Positions 34,216-45,710 of a DNA stretch of 64,000 nt are shown one piece after another. The stretch comes from Russula earlei (lineage: Eukaryota; Basidiomycota; Agaricomycetes; Russulales; Russulaceae). The position numbers were made by a program, and so were the translations under genes. Numbering within the stretch: the first letter of the stretch is position 1; each line of letters begins with the position of its first letter. Below the pieces are notes generated by a model. It saw only the letters and a list, made by a program, of their open reading frames with translations. It did not search any database and was not told the origin of the DNA. Where the stretch lies: NCBI GenBank assembly GCA_025769875.1, contig JAGFNK010000019.1, positions 62,001-126,000 on the forward strand, given 5' to 3'.

Positions 34216-34535
34216 GCTGGATGAAAGCTTTCGAGCCGGTTAATCGAGGCGTATGTCGGTTGATACGGGTTGTAGGTTGAGCGTTCACTCGGCTGGCCCC
34301 GGCATTTTCTCACGATCGCCATTGTACATTTGTGTTTGTGTTGGCTTTGCTTTGGTTTTTGTTCTCCTGTTATTGTGACTGATCGCGTGTATTCGGCTTT
34401 ATAAATCACACATGTCGCTTCTCTCCGAATCCACCTTCATCCCAGTCCACCACACACTCTTGAGCCTGGCGCTCCAACCCCTCACACGAACGACCTGGTT
34501 GTCGATATTCTCTGGACCTCTCGTCGATCGCTTCA

Positions 34536-35399
34536 ATGGCACCACGACCTTTTACCTTCGCACTCCTTGTCCTCCTCACAGCATCTTTGGTTTTTGCTGG
34601 CCCCGTTTCCTTCGATAATGCCACCCTTCTTTTGAACGGTCAGCAAGCTTTGGTTCTCAACTGCCAATTTCAAAGCCTGCAGAAGAACGATCCGTGTATT
34701 AGTGCGTGTTGTCCTCTGCATAGTTGGCTCTTCCGTTCACAACGTTAATTGTGGGATGTGACAGCCGGCCAGACTGCGTGCATACAGGGTGAGTCGGCAA
34801 CTTGTGTCAACAGCACGTGGCAGACACTCCCATGCCCGTCGAGCAAATCGTGCTTTGCGCTTCCCCAAGTCCGTACGAATGGCACTGTACGCAACTCCTC
34901 ATCACCGCTTCTTTAGTTCCCTGAACCTTTGAATGGATAGTTTATAGCATGTACAAGTCCGAATAACGCCGCCTCGATTATCGTTGCCACCGGAATTCAA
35001 ACTAACATTGCGAATAACTGTACATCTCTTGGGGACACCCCTTTTCCATTCTCCCCGTTCAACAATACTACTCCCGGTGATGGGGGCAACACCGATCAAG
35101 GGGGCAATGGTCAACCAAACAGCGGAGGTCAAGGGGTCTCCTCCCTTTCCGGACTGACTACCTCAACCTCTGCCACGACCACTCAACCTACGCTGACCCT
35201 TCCGCCCACTACAACGACCCTCGCACCCGAACAAGCGTCTTCATTGATCTCTATCCTCTCAGCAAACGGCCAGGGCTTCGCCCCTCCTGTTCCTAGCCCT
35301 AGCCCTGGCATCGTCAACAATGTGGGCGGAAACGCAAGCGGCTCACCTCCTTTCATTCTGCTTACTTCCCATCCCGACTTGGCTCCTACTCCATCGTAA
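34536..35399 (+). CDS. secreted Cys-rich protein with CBM19-like chitin-binding region
   Basis: The ATG at 34536 starts a clear signal peptide (FALLVLLTASLVFA, cleavage near residue 22). The mature part has the layout of CBM19 modules: LNGQQALVLNCQF, then ACIQGESATCV, and PCPSSKSCFALPQV, with Cys spacing as in fungal chitin-binding module 19. Exon 1 ends at 34701, and exon 2 starts at 34765. The second intron's donor is uncertain: GTACGA at 34874 keeps the frame, whereas GTACGC at 34887 does not. The last exon encodes a Ser/Thr/Pro-rich tail to TAA at 35397. No glycoside hydrolase domain is present. A cell-wall or effector-like chitin-binding role is inference. Confidence 0.7.
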
Positions 35400-37130
35400 C
35401 CCCACACCATCCTAGGTGGCAATCCCGTCCCATGTTGGACACTCATACTTAACGTGACGACTCAACTAACCGTCCACCGATTGGCATAATGAATTGTAAT
35501 AAATAGTTGTATCAGGTCCTCATCTCGTGACGTCAGACGGGTTGAGTCCTACTTGTGTCTAGAATCTGTAGAAAAGACGATTTCGGAGAGATAACAATAC
35601 CATGCCTCACCGCTAAAGTGGGGCTCATGAGCAAACGTGTAACATCACGTGGGATGAAAACATAAAACTAAACATGCTGATGGTGAGATGCAATCAAGAG
35701 CTATGATTCAACATGTCAATATCTACAACATCTAAAAAATAGCATTAGCCTCCATTTGGCCATCAAACATGGTGGTCATGATACTTTCTCCCAGCCCAGG
35801 TGGCTTGCTTTCCAATGAGACCATTTTTCAAGCAGATATGGCATTGTCACTACATTTTCAATGTGTTGTGTCATCATAAATAAAGATTTGATCCTCATCA
35901 TCAGGATAATCTCACTAGAAGATCCCCATGGCATTCTTTGGTTGCTCTAGGATTTTGTCACTTGTGAAATATCTTACCTTTTTAGTACTTACTACTAGTC
36001 TGGTTTGTCCTCACAGCCAACACTGTTCTCCAAATTATCAGGCTCATCTCCTCACTCCAGTCCCCTCAATCATGGACCTAACTACTGGTTCAGCAGTGAG
36101 TCTTGACACTAATTTGTCTAGGTATGAGCCTGGCCTATGATTTGAAAGGCTAGAGCCAGGCTGTCAAGCCCTGGCTTGGATCATTTGGGGTACTGTATGA
36201 GGTCAGGTAGTTGGCCACCCTGACAAGTTGGCTACAGGGGACTTTCTGAACTTTCTAGATCATCAATGTCTGTGTAGTTGATTTGGGCAGTAAGAACCAT
36301 GTCCAGTGTTGCCTCAAACAAAAGTTCTTACACTGGCAGTAATTGCTAGATGAGTTAGAGGCATCTGATTACTGCTGAGTCAGCAATATGACCAATTTGG
36401 GAAGATCACTAGAAGGCTGAATGTGGTGGCCATACCACAGATGATTCATTTCAGATGCAAATCCTTCAAAACTTTGTGTTTTGTGTTTTGTTTGCCTATC
36501 TGCTCTTTCTCAGCCATGATTTCTAATGTGATTTCATTTTACTGGCCCATGTTACTCAATTCATTTCTACAACATTTCCTATTTCACATTTTGGACAGGC
36601 TGCATTCAGCAACACCCATTGGGATTGTATGACAATGTGCATCCAGCACCACCAGGACTTGACATCAGACTGACCTGACCTCTCACTTGTAGCCTTCAGA
36701 ATATTTTTAATGAATTTATTTACACCTCAATGTGCTCAGTGACACCTGTACATGCCTTATCAGCTTGTCATCGTTTGGAAATTGCTGTGGGACCAGGAGG
36801 CAAAAGTCCACCTCTGTTTGAGACAGTAGCTATTGAGCATTAGATACTACAACCTGCAGGGATCCTACTCCTCCAACTAAGGGTCTGTGAGCATGGGATG
36901 GCATGGTGAGGATGAGGGGTGAGGTGCTGTGGGCAGCAAGCCATTAGTTCAGATGGCAATGATGTTGGAGGACATGTCATTGGGGTCCATGTGTAGGCAC
37001 AAGGTAGGGCAAGGACAAAGGTCCATAGATGATGATGGAGGGGTGAGAGCAGGATGAGGGGGAGTTGACAATGGGTGAGAGTGGTATGATGAAGGGATAG
37101 GGATGTTGAAGATAGAGGGTGCAGATTATG
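35400..37130. other. AT-rich repeat-derived stretch, no gene recognised
   Basis: No open frame shows a domain. At about 36082-36108 the sequence GGTTCAGCAGTGAGTCTTGACA resembles in two parts the 3' end of the family-A LTR (GTTCAACAGTGAG, TCTTGACA), suggesting an old related LTR. The rest looks like decayed transposon sequence. Confidence 0.45.
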
Positions 37131-37559
37131 TGATAATGATAAGATCCTCAAGATCTATTACAGTATTTTGGAAGACAAGACTATAATTCAGTAATACCTA
37201 TCAAAAGATATCTACAACACATGATTGTGATAGATAAGATAAGAAACAATAAGTACTCACTTCAGTATCGTGTAAGACAAGACTGAAGTGATTTATTGAA
37301 ATGCAACATTCTTAAGTACTCCAGAGCATCCCTAAGTACACTGCAAGTAGAGCCATCAATCAGCAACAAGGATCATACAAGAATCAGTTGTTATTAACTA
37401 CCAATTGTCATCAATTAACTTATCATTGTAGCCAACACAGATCTCAGCACATGAGCTGAGCCAGTCTGTGTGATCTGGCATGTCAATGTGTCTGGGCTGT
37501 GATTACATCATAACATCCCAGGGTAGTGGTAACACACCTAATCAGTGATAATCTCAACA
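37131..37559 (-). repeat. possible Ty1/copia-type LTR
   Basis: On the minus strand the segment starts TGTTGAGATTATC at 37559 and would end TTATCA at 37131. Directly upstream on that strand stands CACAGGGGGA, which could be a polypurine tract. The second LTR and internal coding region are not recognisable, so this is a weak call. Confidence 0.3.
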
Positions 37560-37884
37560 TCCCCCTGTGATTGATACAGTCAGTAGATTAGATCAACAGG
37601 GATCTAACTAAAAGGACTGGTGTTGTGTGTGGGTGTGCAGCATGGTAAGACCATCAGCAGGTGAATGTCTTGATGAGGTAGGTGATGCAGTGAAATGCAG
37701 ATGAGTAAAAAGTGGGTGAGTCCAGAGACTGCAAGTTGAGAGACTCCAAAGGAAATGAGTCAAAAGACTCCAAATAAATATGAGGACACAGCTGAGAGAC
37801 TGCAAGGGAAAAATGTAAACATGTGTGAATGCAGAGTTGAGACACTGCCTGTGAAGTGTCCAGTGAAGTGTTCAGATCTGCACA

Positions 37885-38437
37885 TGTTGTAATCTCCCCT
37901 TGTTTGTTACTGACCCTTGTTTCTATTTTTTGCACACTACCCTTGTCCCCTCAGTTACCGTTTTATCCCTTGATCTTGATTGACCCCTATTGTTTCACCT
38001 TTTATGTTTCATCTATTGTTTGATCTCTTTTTGCTATTGGTTTGATTTGATCTATTGTTCCACATATAGTACTGTACAGCCTCACTAGATACAGTATTTA
38101 AGCGCCTGTAAAAGCTGGGGAATGCCCCAAGCTTAGCTTTGTCCCATTTCCTGTCACATCCTTTGCCCTGTATCCTCTCTCAAATCACAACTTGTTGTGC
38201 TGGCCTATACTCTGCTTGACTTGAGCACACCTCAGGGAACCCTTGTGTTCCTCTTCCTCCTCTGCCTCTCTTTCATTGTCCTCCTCTTCTGTAAAGTAAC
38301 CGGAAGATCGACTCTGTCTGCAGATTAGTCATTGTCTGACTTAATCTTGAGACACTAAACCCTTAAACTGGTCTCCCCAAGCTGGTCCCCATTGAACCAT
38401 TGAACCAAGTCACAGGGACTTGGCCCCATGGTGTAAG
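37885..38437 (+). repeat. diverged LTR related to family B
   Basis: It is similar along its whole length to the 5' LTR of element B immediately to the right. Shared blocks are the TGTACAGCCTCACTA box, the TATTTAAGC TATA-like site, GCTGGGGAATGCCCCAAGCTT, the GAAGATCGACTCTGTCTGCAG block and CAAGTCACAGGGACTTGG. Many substitutions and small gaps show it is much older. No internal region accompanies it. Confidence 0.75.
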
Positions 38438-38499
38438 GAAGATTATGGCTGGCCTTGAAATCACATGCAAAAATGCTGACGTGACACAACATGAGACTG

Positions 38500-39097
38500 T
38501 GTTATGATCTACCCCCTTGTTGGTTCATCTATAATCTCTTTGTTATTGTTTTCTCTTGTCCCCTCGGTTACCATTTCACCCCTTGATGCTGATGGTCCCT
38601 GTTGTTTCATCTATCATGTTTCACTTATTGTGTTTCATCTATTGTTGAGTTGCTTCTGCTATTGGCTCACCTTTATCTATTGTTCTGCATATGGTACTGT
38701 ACAGCCTCACTACATACAGTATTTAAGCACCTGTAGAAGCTGGGGAATGCCCCAAGCTTAGCTTTGTCCCATCTCCTGTCGCATCCCTTTGCCTTGTATC
38801 CTCTCTCAAATCACAACTTGTTTGTGCTGGCTCTTACCTTGCTTTACATCAACACACTAGGAGGAACCCTTGCATTCCTCTTACTCCTTTCTTGCTCTAT
38901 CATCGTCCTCCTCTTCTGTGAAACCAGAAGATCGACTCTGTCTGCAGACTGAGTCATTGTCTGACTCAGCCTTGAGACACTGAACCTTTGATCCAGTCTC
39001 CTTGAGCCAGCCCCACTGAACACCTTGAACCAAGTCACAGGGACTTGGCCCCCATTGAACCTTGAGCTAACGCTCTTACGGCCGCGACACCGTAACA
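38500..39097 (+). repeat. 5' LTR of element B
   Basis: 598 bp. It carries a TATTTAAGC promoter-like box near 38720 and AAGCTTAGCTT at 38754-38764. One base after the LTR end, AAGCTAAGCTT (39099-39109) is the exact reverse complement, the proposed self-priming site. Confidence 0.93.
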
Positions 39098-39146
39098 CAA
39101 GCTAAGCTTCCCCTACTCCATTCTGGAGATCAACCTTGAGTTACCA

Positions 39147-40604
39147 TTGAACCGTTGGGTCCATGTCCAACCCAGACCATCCCCAGACCTCCCCGAACAC
39201 GTTGTAGGAACTGCCACTTGGGACAGCTTTCACACCTTCCTCTGTTATGTCACCACCAAAAACAACAAAGAACTACCGGTCGAATTCATCAACAATCATT
39301 GGTTCAAACTACGACTCAGAAGAGGACAGCTCTACACTCACCTAGATCTAGAACTCCTCAGAAACAGCCTTGGATTAGGCTACTGGAGGGAAAATGACCC
39401 TCTTTATGAACCACCATCAGAATCAGAAGCCTCTTCCACAGAAGGCAACCCCCCTGAACCAGAAAACATTGTTGAAGCCCAGACACCCTTTGAATCCCCT
39501 GCATTAGAACCAGAGGACCCTCTTGGAAACCAGGAACCCATTGAAACCCTAGAACTCAAACCACAGAACCCCCCAGAACCCGTTATGGCAGCACAACCCC
39601 AAGTTGCTGTACAACCACCCCAAGCTGCCGCTCAGGCTCCTCAGATAGCTGCCCAGGCCCCTCCAGTCGTTACCCCAGCACCTCAAGGCACTAATGGGTC
39701 CCTCAGTGGTAAAGAACCCACTGCCTTCACAGGGGAAAGGAACAAAACAAAACATTTCATCATGGAATTTAACTTGTACTGGGGCCTTAATGATGACAAA
39801 GCAGTAATGGTCTCCCCCTTCAAACGAACAATGCTGGCACTCTCCTACATTCAAGGAGAAAAGGTCAAAGAATGGGTCAACTCACAAGCAACCGCACTTA
39901 GGGAAAAAGTAAACAGGGCCCAAAACCCTATTAACAGACTAGACGAAGCATTGTGGAATGACTTCATTATGGACTTCACATTCAAATTCACCAACACGGC
40001 AGAGAAAGAGGATGCCCAAGCAGCTCTTGTCAAACATGTAATGAAGGACTCCCTTGATGATTACATCTCCACCTTTGAGCAACTTCTGAACAAAACTGGG
40101 TGGCCGGAAACGGACATTATCACCATTGAAAGCTTCAAAAATGGCCTAAAAGTCGGACTTTACTGCGCAATTTTAAACAGAGATGTCTGGCCCACCACTC
40201 TTCAAGAATGGAAGGAGGAGGCCAGAAGGCAACATTGACGATTCATCACCATCAGGGAGAAACTTAAAGGGAAAACCACACACTCCTCCTCGGAACACAA
40301 ACCTCACCACTCTGACCAAATGCAAGTGGATGCCGCCAAGTCCAACTTCAAGAAGCTCACTGAAGAAGAAAGGAAACAACTGGCAAAAGAAGGGCATTGC
40401 TTCTGTTGCAGGGAGAAAGGCCACCTCAGCCGGGAATGCCCCAAAAATACGGTTCCCACCACTTCTAAAGCCTGTGTCACCAAGCCAACCCCAGAACCGC
40501 CCAAAGAAGAAGAACCAGCCTCCATGGTAGCATGCATGAAAACCCTACCAGCCGAAGAACGAGCCAAAATCTGGGATCTCATCCTCAAAGAGGATTTTCT
40601 CTAG
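39147..40604 (+). pseudogene. element B Gag with zinc knuckle
   Basis: One frame runs from before 39147 to 40604 with a TGA at 40236-40238 (RRQH*RFITI). No ATG stands at the expected N-terminus; the first in-frame ATG is in VMAAQPQ near 39583, so the original start codon may be mutated. The N-terminal domain has PVEFINNHWFKL, shared with element C Gag. The central domain has FTGERNKTKHFIMEF, LSYIQGEKVKEWV, ALWNDFIMDFTFKF and DSLDDYISTFEQLL. The zinc knuckle is CFCCREKGHLSRECP (about 40400-40445). Confidence 0.85.
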
Positions 40605-41151
40605 GCCAAAGTGCGACAGTCAGCACAGAGGCCCAAATAGATACCATTGTCAACCATAAAGAAAACTCAATGAAAGTTCCTTTTATGCTAACAACCAATG
40701 GAAAGACTGGACAAGCGCTCCTTGACAACGGAGCAACAGAAAATTTCATCAGTCAAGGAATCGTGTAATTACAAATCCTACTTCAAACCCTCAGGACCCC
40801 CAGACCCATCATTAACGTGGATGGCACCAATAACCAAGGAGGGGCACTAACCCATTATGCCCATATGGCCGTACGGCATGGTCCCACCACACGACTTCTC
40901 ACCTTCTACATTACAAACTTGGGAGAAGATAGAATGATCCTTGGCTACCCCTTCCTAAAAGCAATAAACCCCCTTGTCAATTGGAGCACTGGTCGTCTGA
41001 GAAACCACTTAGGGGTCCTTCTCACCCCCGTCCCCCTAACTAAAACACCAAGAATCTGGGTCGCACAAATAAGAACAACCATCATTCCCCTGGAATCCTC
41101 ACAACATCAGAAGGTCTTCTCAGAAGAAGCGGCTAAACGACTCCCACCCAG
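40605..41151 (+). pseudogene. element B Pol fragment (protease) broken by element A
   Basis: Protease-like sequence GQALLDNGATENFIS carries Asn where the active site normally has Ser or Thr (DSGA/DTGA). A TAA at 40766-40768 follows. Then come VDGTNNQGGAL, RMILGYPFLKAINPLVNW and the pre-RT motif VFSEEAAKRLPPS, where the frame enters the LTR of element A at 41152. The reverse transcriptase that should follow is nowhere in the window. Confidence 0.85.
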
Positions 41152-42114
41152 TGTCATGAACCATTCTCCGGAGAGGGCCCTTGAAGGACCCTTCCTTATA
41201 GGAGGAAACCTGGTCTCTATGGTGTCACCCTGTTCACACGAGCAAAAGGGGTGAGTAGAGGTGTCCACAATATCAGCGCGCGCATTGTTGCGCGAGCGAT
41301 TCTCGGCACAATCGACATACAGCAAGCCCCACTTAAAGGCAACCCTTCTAGCAACAAAAGACAGCATTAGGGCCTTCCTAAGGACCCTTTGGAACGACCC
41401 TAGGAACTCTACAATAGGTACTAACCTAGTATCAAAGGCCCTACAACGCGTTATTAGACCAACTCTAATAACTATAGAACGAACTATAAGGCAACACTAA
41501 GGACCTTAATAGAAGTATTAGGGTCGACTCTAAGGACCCTAATAGAACTATATAAGGGCCTTATAAGATACACTATTCCCTAACCAAACTACAAGTCCTC
41601 AAATGACCGGCCCTAAACTAACTAACAGGAAATGAATCAGGTGCTTGCACGTGCACTAAAGCAGTGAACACGTGGACAATGGAAGCTCTTACTCATCAAG
41701 AAGAGTCTTCTTACTCAGCAGCTTACTGAGCATGACTGAGCATGCTCAGTAAGCATCCTCCGACTTCTTACTCATCACTCTATTGTGCTTGATAACAAGG
41801 TTATGACTTGTTCCCTATTTAGCAGTTCTCTTGTAGTATATAAGCGCTCAATAAAGTAGCGGACAGTCCTCAGACTGTCCATTTGTTTACGGCACTCTCT
41901 ATCCCTGGGATACTCCTTTAAGGACCGTCCCCTTGTGACTACTCCTGGCCTCTTCCCTGCGTGATTGCTCGACTCTCACAGTAACAATACCCCTCTGGTA
42001 TCTGTTACTACTCTGGACTCTACTTCTTGCCCACGCGGTCTTGGACGTCTACCGACTCGTCTTCGAGCTTATCCCTCGCTCTTGAACTGGATAGTTCAAC
42101 AGTGAGTCTTGACA
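41152..42114 (+). repeat. 5' LTR of element A
   Basis: 963 bp with a TATA-like GTATATAAGCGC at about 41836. AGACTGTCCA at 41872-41881 is the reverse complement of TGGACAGTCT at 42117-42126, two bases after the LTR end (proposed self-priming site). The perfect 16-bp dyad ACTGAGCATGCTCAGT lies near 41735. Confidence 0.93.
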
Positions 42115-42428
42115 TCTGGACAGTCTCTTACCACCCGTGCTGACCAGTCGACTCATCAAGTGTCCAACGACATTCCGACTCCTTAGTTCTTCGGAGCCTC
42201 ACACTCCCGACATCCAACTGCTTTCCCTTCCCCAATCTCTTCCACTTGTCTCAACCCTATCTCCGCCACCCGGACTTCCCCCCCTTGCAACTCATCCCCT
42301 TCCAGGGACTTACGTAGAGGACAACCCTCTGATAATCAAGAAAACATTCCTCCGATCCCTCAAGGTTTCTTCAATCCTCCGGACTGTGCGGAGTACGCCT
42401 TTCCACCCCCACCAGTTCCAAGTATATC

Positions 42429-43016
42429 GTGTCCGGCATAACGAAGTTAGAACACTGGCGCCCTTTGGAGGAAGCAGCACGACGCGACGCCCTTTCCACC
42501 ATCCCTACTATAGGTCACTTGCTCCAGCGACCATCCACCGACATCTTTGTTTCCCCATTCCGGGCCAAAACCGCCCACACTTTTGCGGTACTGCCTACCA
42601 ACCGCGACCTCGTCAAACAGTTTAGCTTGGCAAGCTTCGAGGTGTGTAGTTCCGTGGGGATACACCCTCCGGACATAGACTTCCCCTTCGGTCGCCTCCA
42701 CTACTTGTTTAACTCATCCATATATCGTCATCTGGAGACACTGCCCCCCATTTATCGATTTGCGTACCAAGGATCTTTTATCCTTACTTCCATCCACGAC
42801 TTTCTGGACGGCAGAGTTTATTACTCATACGCTTACCTAAAGATAGCCGAGGGAGGATATATATCATTCGAGAATAGCTTCTCGAACTCCCTAGACAACC
42901 TCCGTGTCTACCCTGCCTTGTCTCGTTTCTGTTTCCTCCCCCGTCTCCCTCTGAATCCTCTGCTTACTTTGGACCCTCTTCGCCCAAGTGTTATAATATC
43001 GCTACCTAGTGCATAG
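42429..43016 (+). CDS. element A 5' ORF 1, unknown function
   Basis: An open frame of 195 codons from ATG 42429 lies between the 5' LTR and gag. It contains DIFVSPFRAKTAHTFAVL, FGRLHYLFNSSIYRHLETL, FAYQGSFILTSIHDFLDG and YYSYAYLKIAEGGYISFEN. I recognise no domain. An overlapping frame starts at 42137, and a frame change may join the two. Its last part vaguely resembles the start of the downstream ORF of element B (FYINFNGRKRLLPYLRIALY), so it may be a relocated version of the same accessory gene. That is inference. Confidence 0.5.
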   Translation: MSGITKLEHWRPLEEAARRDALSTIPTIGHLLQRPSTDIFVSPFRAKTAHTFAVLPTNRDLVKQFSLASFEVCSSVGIHPPDIDFPFGRLHYLFNSSIYRHLETLPPIYRFAYQGSFILTSIHDFLDGRVYYSYAYLKIAEGGYISFENSFSNSLDNLRVYPALSRFCFLPRLPLNPLLTLDPLRPSVIISLPSA

Positions 43017-43068
43017 TTCTTGAAAGTAAGAACTACCCTTGTAACACTAGACTAAAGAAATCAAAGCT

Positions 43069-43650
43069 TTGTCTGCAGTGCCTCCGCGATTCACAGTTTC
43101 CCCCAACCCGAGCACCGACTCTGAGTACGACTCAGAAGACGACGCAGTCCTCCAGCAACACGGACTCATTGTTAACCACCTTCCCATCCTTCGAGACATT
43201 TACTTTCCCCCAATCTCTATTGTCAACGTCTACGACCGACAGCAAATTGATATCTGGTCTCACAACGCCTACGTCCTCCGAGACTTAGTAGGCCTCCTCC
43301 CATTTGGACAAGTCCTCAATCAAATACAATACGACTTGTTCATCGACACCCTTGGTCACCTCGTCGAACCTGCTCGCCGACAACTCTTGTTTTGGTACCT
43401 CTCCAACTCTAGAAACTTCGACGGAGAGCCAACTGGCATCCTCACCCTCACTGACAGCGACGAGAAACTGTGGACTGAAGTTATCCTGCCTCAGCATTAC
43501 GCTCTCGTCCAAGAACTACTGGAGGGCCAAGCCTCATATTATCTGTCCCTTTTCACCCTCACACACGAACACATCTCGGTGCAGTTTAATTACCTTCGCC
43601 TTAACAGATCTACACAGGAGGACCCGCAACCCTCCAATTGGCCTACGTAG
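43069..43650 (+). CDS. element A 5' ORF 2, unknown function
   Basis: 193 codons, ending TAG at 43650. The first in-frame codon in the open stretch is not ATG (TTG at 43069), so it is probably continued from an upstream frame. The N-terminus is acidic (SEYDSEDDAVLQQHG). The middle reads DIYFPPISIVNVYDRQQIDIW and LGHLVEPARRQLLFWYL, and the end EKLWTEVILPQHYALVQELL. No known domain is recognised. The WTEVILPQHYALV segment is reminiscent of EEQWDMLLADQPYTNFV in the extra ORF of element C. Confidence 0.5.
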   Translation: MSAVPPRFTVSPNPSTDSEYDSEDDAVLQQHGLIVNHLPILRDIYFPPISIVNVYDRQQIDIWSHNAYVLRDLVGLLPFGQVLNQIQYDLFIDTLGHLVEPARRQLLFWYLSNSRNFDGEPTGILTLTDSDEKLWTEVILPQHYALVQELLEGQASYYLSLFTLTHEHISVQFNYLRLNRSTQEDPQPSNWPT

Positions 43651-45710
43651 AAGGAAGAAGGTACATTTACAACTGGAGAGAGACTACTTGGACCCACAGC
43701 ATCGTGGACGCTCCCCAGAACCTCGTAGACCCCGCGGGACTTTACTCTCCGCCACCAGCAGTATACACCGGTCCCCCTGTCCCGGAAGAACTCTCCACCA
43801 TCAGCCGACCCTCTCACCCCTGTAGTGAGACGAACCCCGACCAGCAGCATCCGCACCCATTGGTCCCCTACACCAACTCGTCCCGGCGTCTGCCTCTGCC
43901 TCAGAGAAGTGTGCAACTGCGGCTTCCGACCCGACACACCCCCCACGCCACCCGGGATAACCCTGTGGACCCCAGGAGATAGACATCTCCCACACCAACC
44001 AATCTGGCGCCCTCTCACAGACGAAGAGGCCGCCGCTCTGCTTCTGCAGTTTCAAGAGTAGAACGTCCTCTACCATTAACTCCCCCAGTTATCCCAATCC
44101 CACTCCCGTATACTGATCGACAGTTGACCCCTTTCGCTACTCCTTTAGTAGAGCATTCAAGTAGTAGCCAGTCGCCTCCAGGTTCTATAGTTGGCTTACG
44201 GTGCTACTTCCCCGAGCTAGCATACTTAGGATCAGTACTACCTCATAGAACTCGTAGGGAACTATTAGATTTCAAGAATCATTGCAAAGAACTGTGGCAC
44301 GCGAGAACTCAAGCATTCGTGCGCATAGACCATCCAATAGAAGAAATCAATCAATTTGCCCCACATCCCTTAGACTTCGAAGGCTTTCCTCTGGAAAGGT
44401 CGAGTAGCAATAACATACTCTGGCGTCACGGAAGAATATTTTCGCATCACCCAGAACCTCCAAAGCCAACGAAGGGGCATCCCCATATTACTACCAGCCT
44501 ACGCCGTCACATACCCCTGGGACGCAACCCACTGGACCACCGTCCCTCTATAGAATCTCAGTAGCCACCTACGCAGAAGTAGTAAAGGGAGAAGGCCTTT
44601 ACAAACCACACGATCACAGAAACGCATCTTTCACCTCACAAAAGGAGATCAATATCTGTTTCAATTCCCGTTCTATTGCAAAGATCCCTTACTGCTACTG
44701 GCACAAAGACTGGCACTACACCCGCGTCTGGCACAAGTCCTGGGACCCATAGCCCATCATTCGGCCAGCAACATACGCAGAAGTTGTAAAGGGGGAGAAC
44801 CTTTACAAACCCATACGCTTCATTCGGGCGCATCTATTATCGAACACCAGAAGAACACCGCCACTCTCTAGAACACCCCTACTTCTGTAAGGACCCGTAT
44901 TGTCCGTGGCACCAAGGTTGGCATCGTTAGTGAATGAGCCAAAGTCCGGAAGAAGAGGTTTCCCGAAGACCCCTTACAGAAAGTGAACAACTAGCAAATT
45001 CCTGTCCTCTTCCGAAACGTCGACTATAACATCACTGGAGAATACTATAGTGGCTACTGCAGAGACCGAGCAGTCACCCAATACGATACCCTCTACGACC
45101 CTTGGACCCTAGACGCAAGGAAAGACTGGGACGAAGAGGACGTCGAACTCACTCCAGAAACCCTTCGAACCCTCATCCCATGAAATCGCCTTTCTTCGCA
45201 ATTTTGACCTCCTCACTGGAACTGCGTACATTCCAAGGTCGAACAGTTCACTGGAGTAGGAATCTCGAACTATTCACATACCGAAACCACAAGCCAGTCG
45301 ATTTCTCGACCGCTCAGGAAGAGGCTGAGCAAGCAGAAGTCACCCGCACCCTTGAAGCCACAGTAGAAACTGCATCAAGGGTTCTATCACAAGGTTACCA
45401 GAGCCCTCACCCCGGCGCGAGGGAACACTCCAACACCAGGCCCCTCTAGAGTACCAGGAGGATTTGACTCCCCCGAACCAAGCCATCTTCCCACTCCCTG
45501 TAACAGTAGGACAACGCACAGTAGCGGCGCCCCCGCCACCACCTCCATCTCCTACACGAACGACACAAACTCCTGTTCGTTCAATCAGAGTCCGAACAAC
45601 ACCAGCTCCACCAGCACCACCACCGGCTAGCACCTGCACAAGCAGCACCACCGGCACCCCCTGCACCACCAGCTCCAGTACCGCCACCACCTCCCGTACA
45701 ACCCGCTCCG
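43651..45710 (+). other. element A leader before gag, broken ORFs and a tandem duplication
   Basis: Short Pro-rich frames (43638-44061, 44124-44564, 45102-45449) lie here without recognised domains. A direct repeat of about 200 bp starts at 44567 and again at 44771 (ACGCAGAAGT...GTAAAGGG...CTTTACAAAC). A Pro/Ala-rich stretch (45520-45710) leads into gag. Confidence 0.55.

Noticed and set aside
41261..41500. 79-codon ORF in the 5' LTR of element A (also at 50539-50787)
   Set aside because: Entirely within the LTR; repeats with each LTR copy and has no domain.
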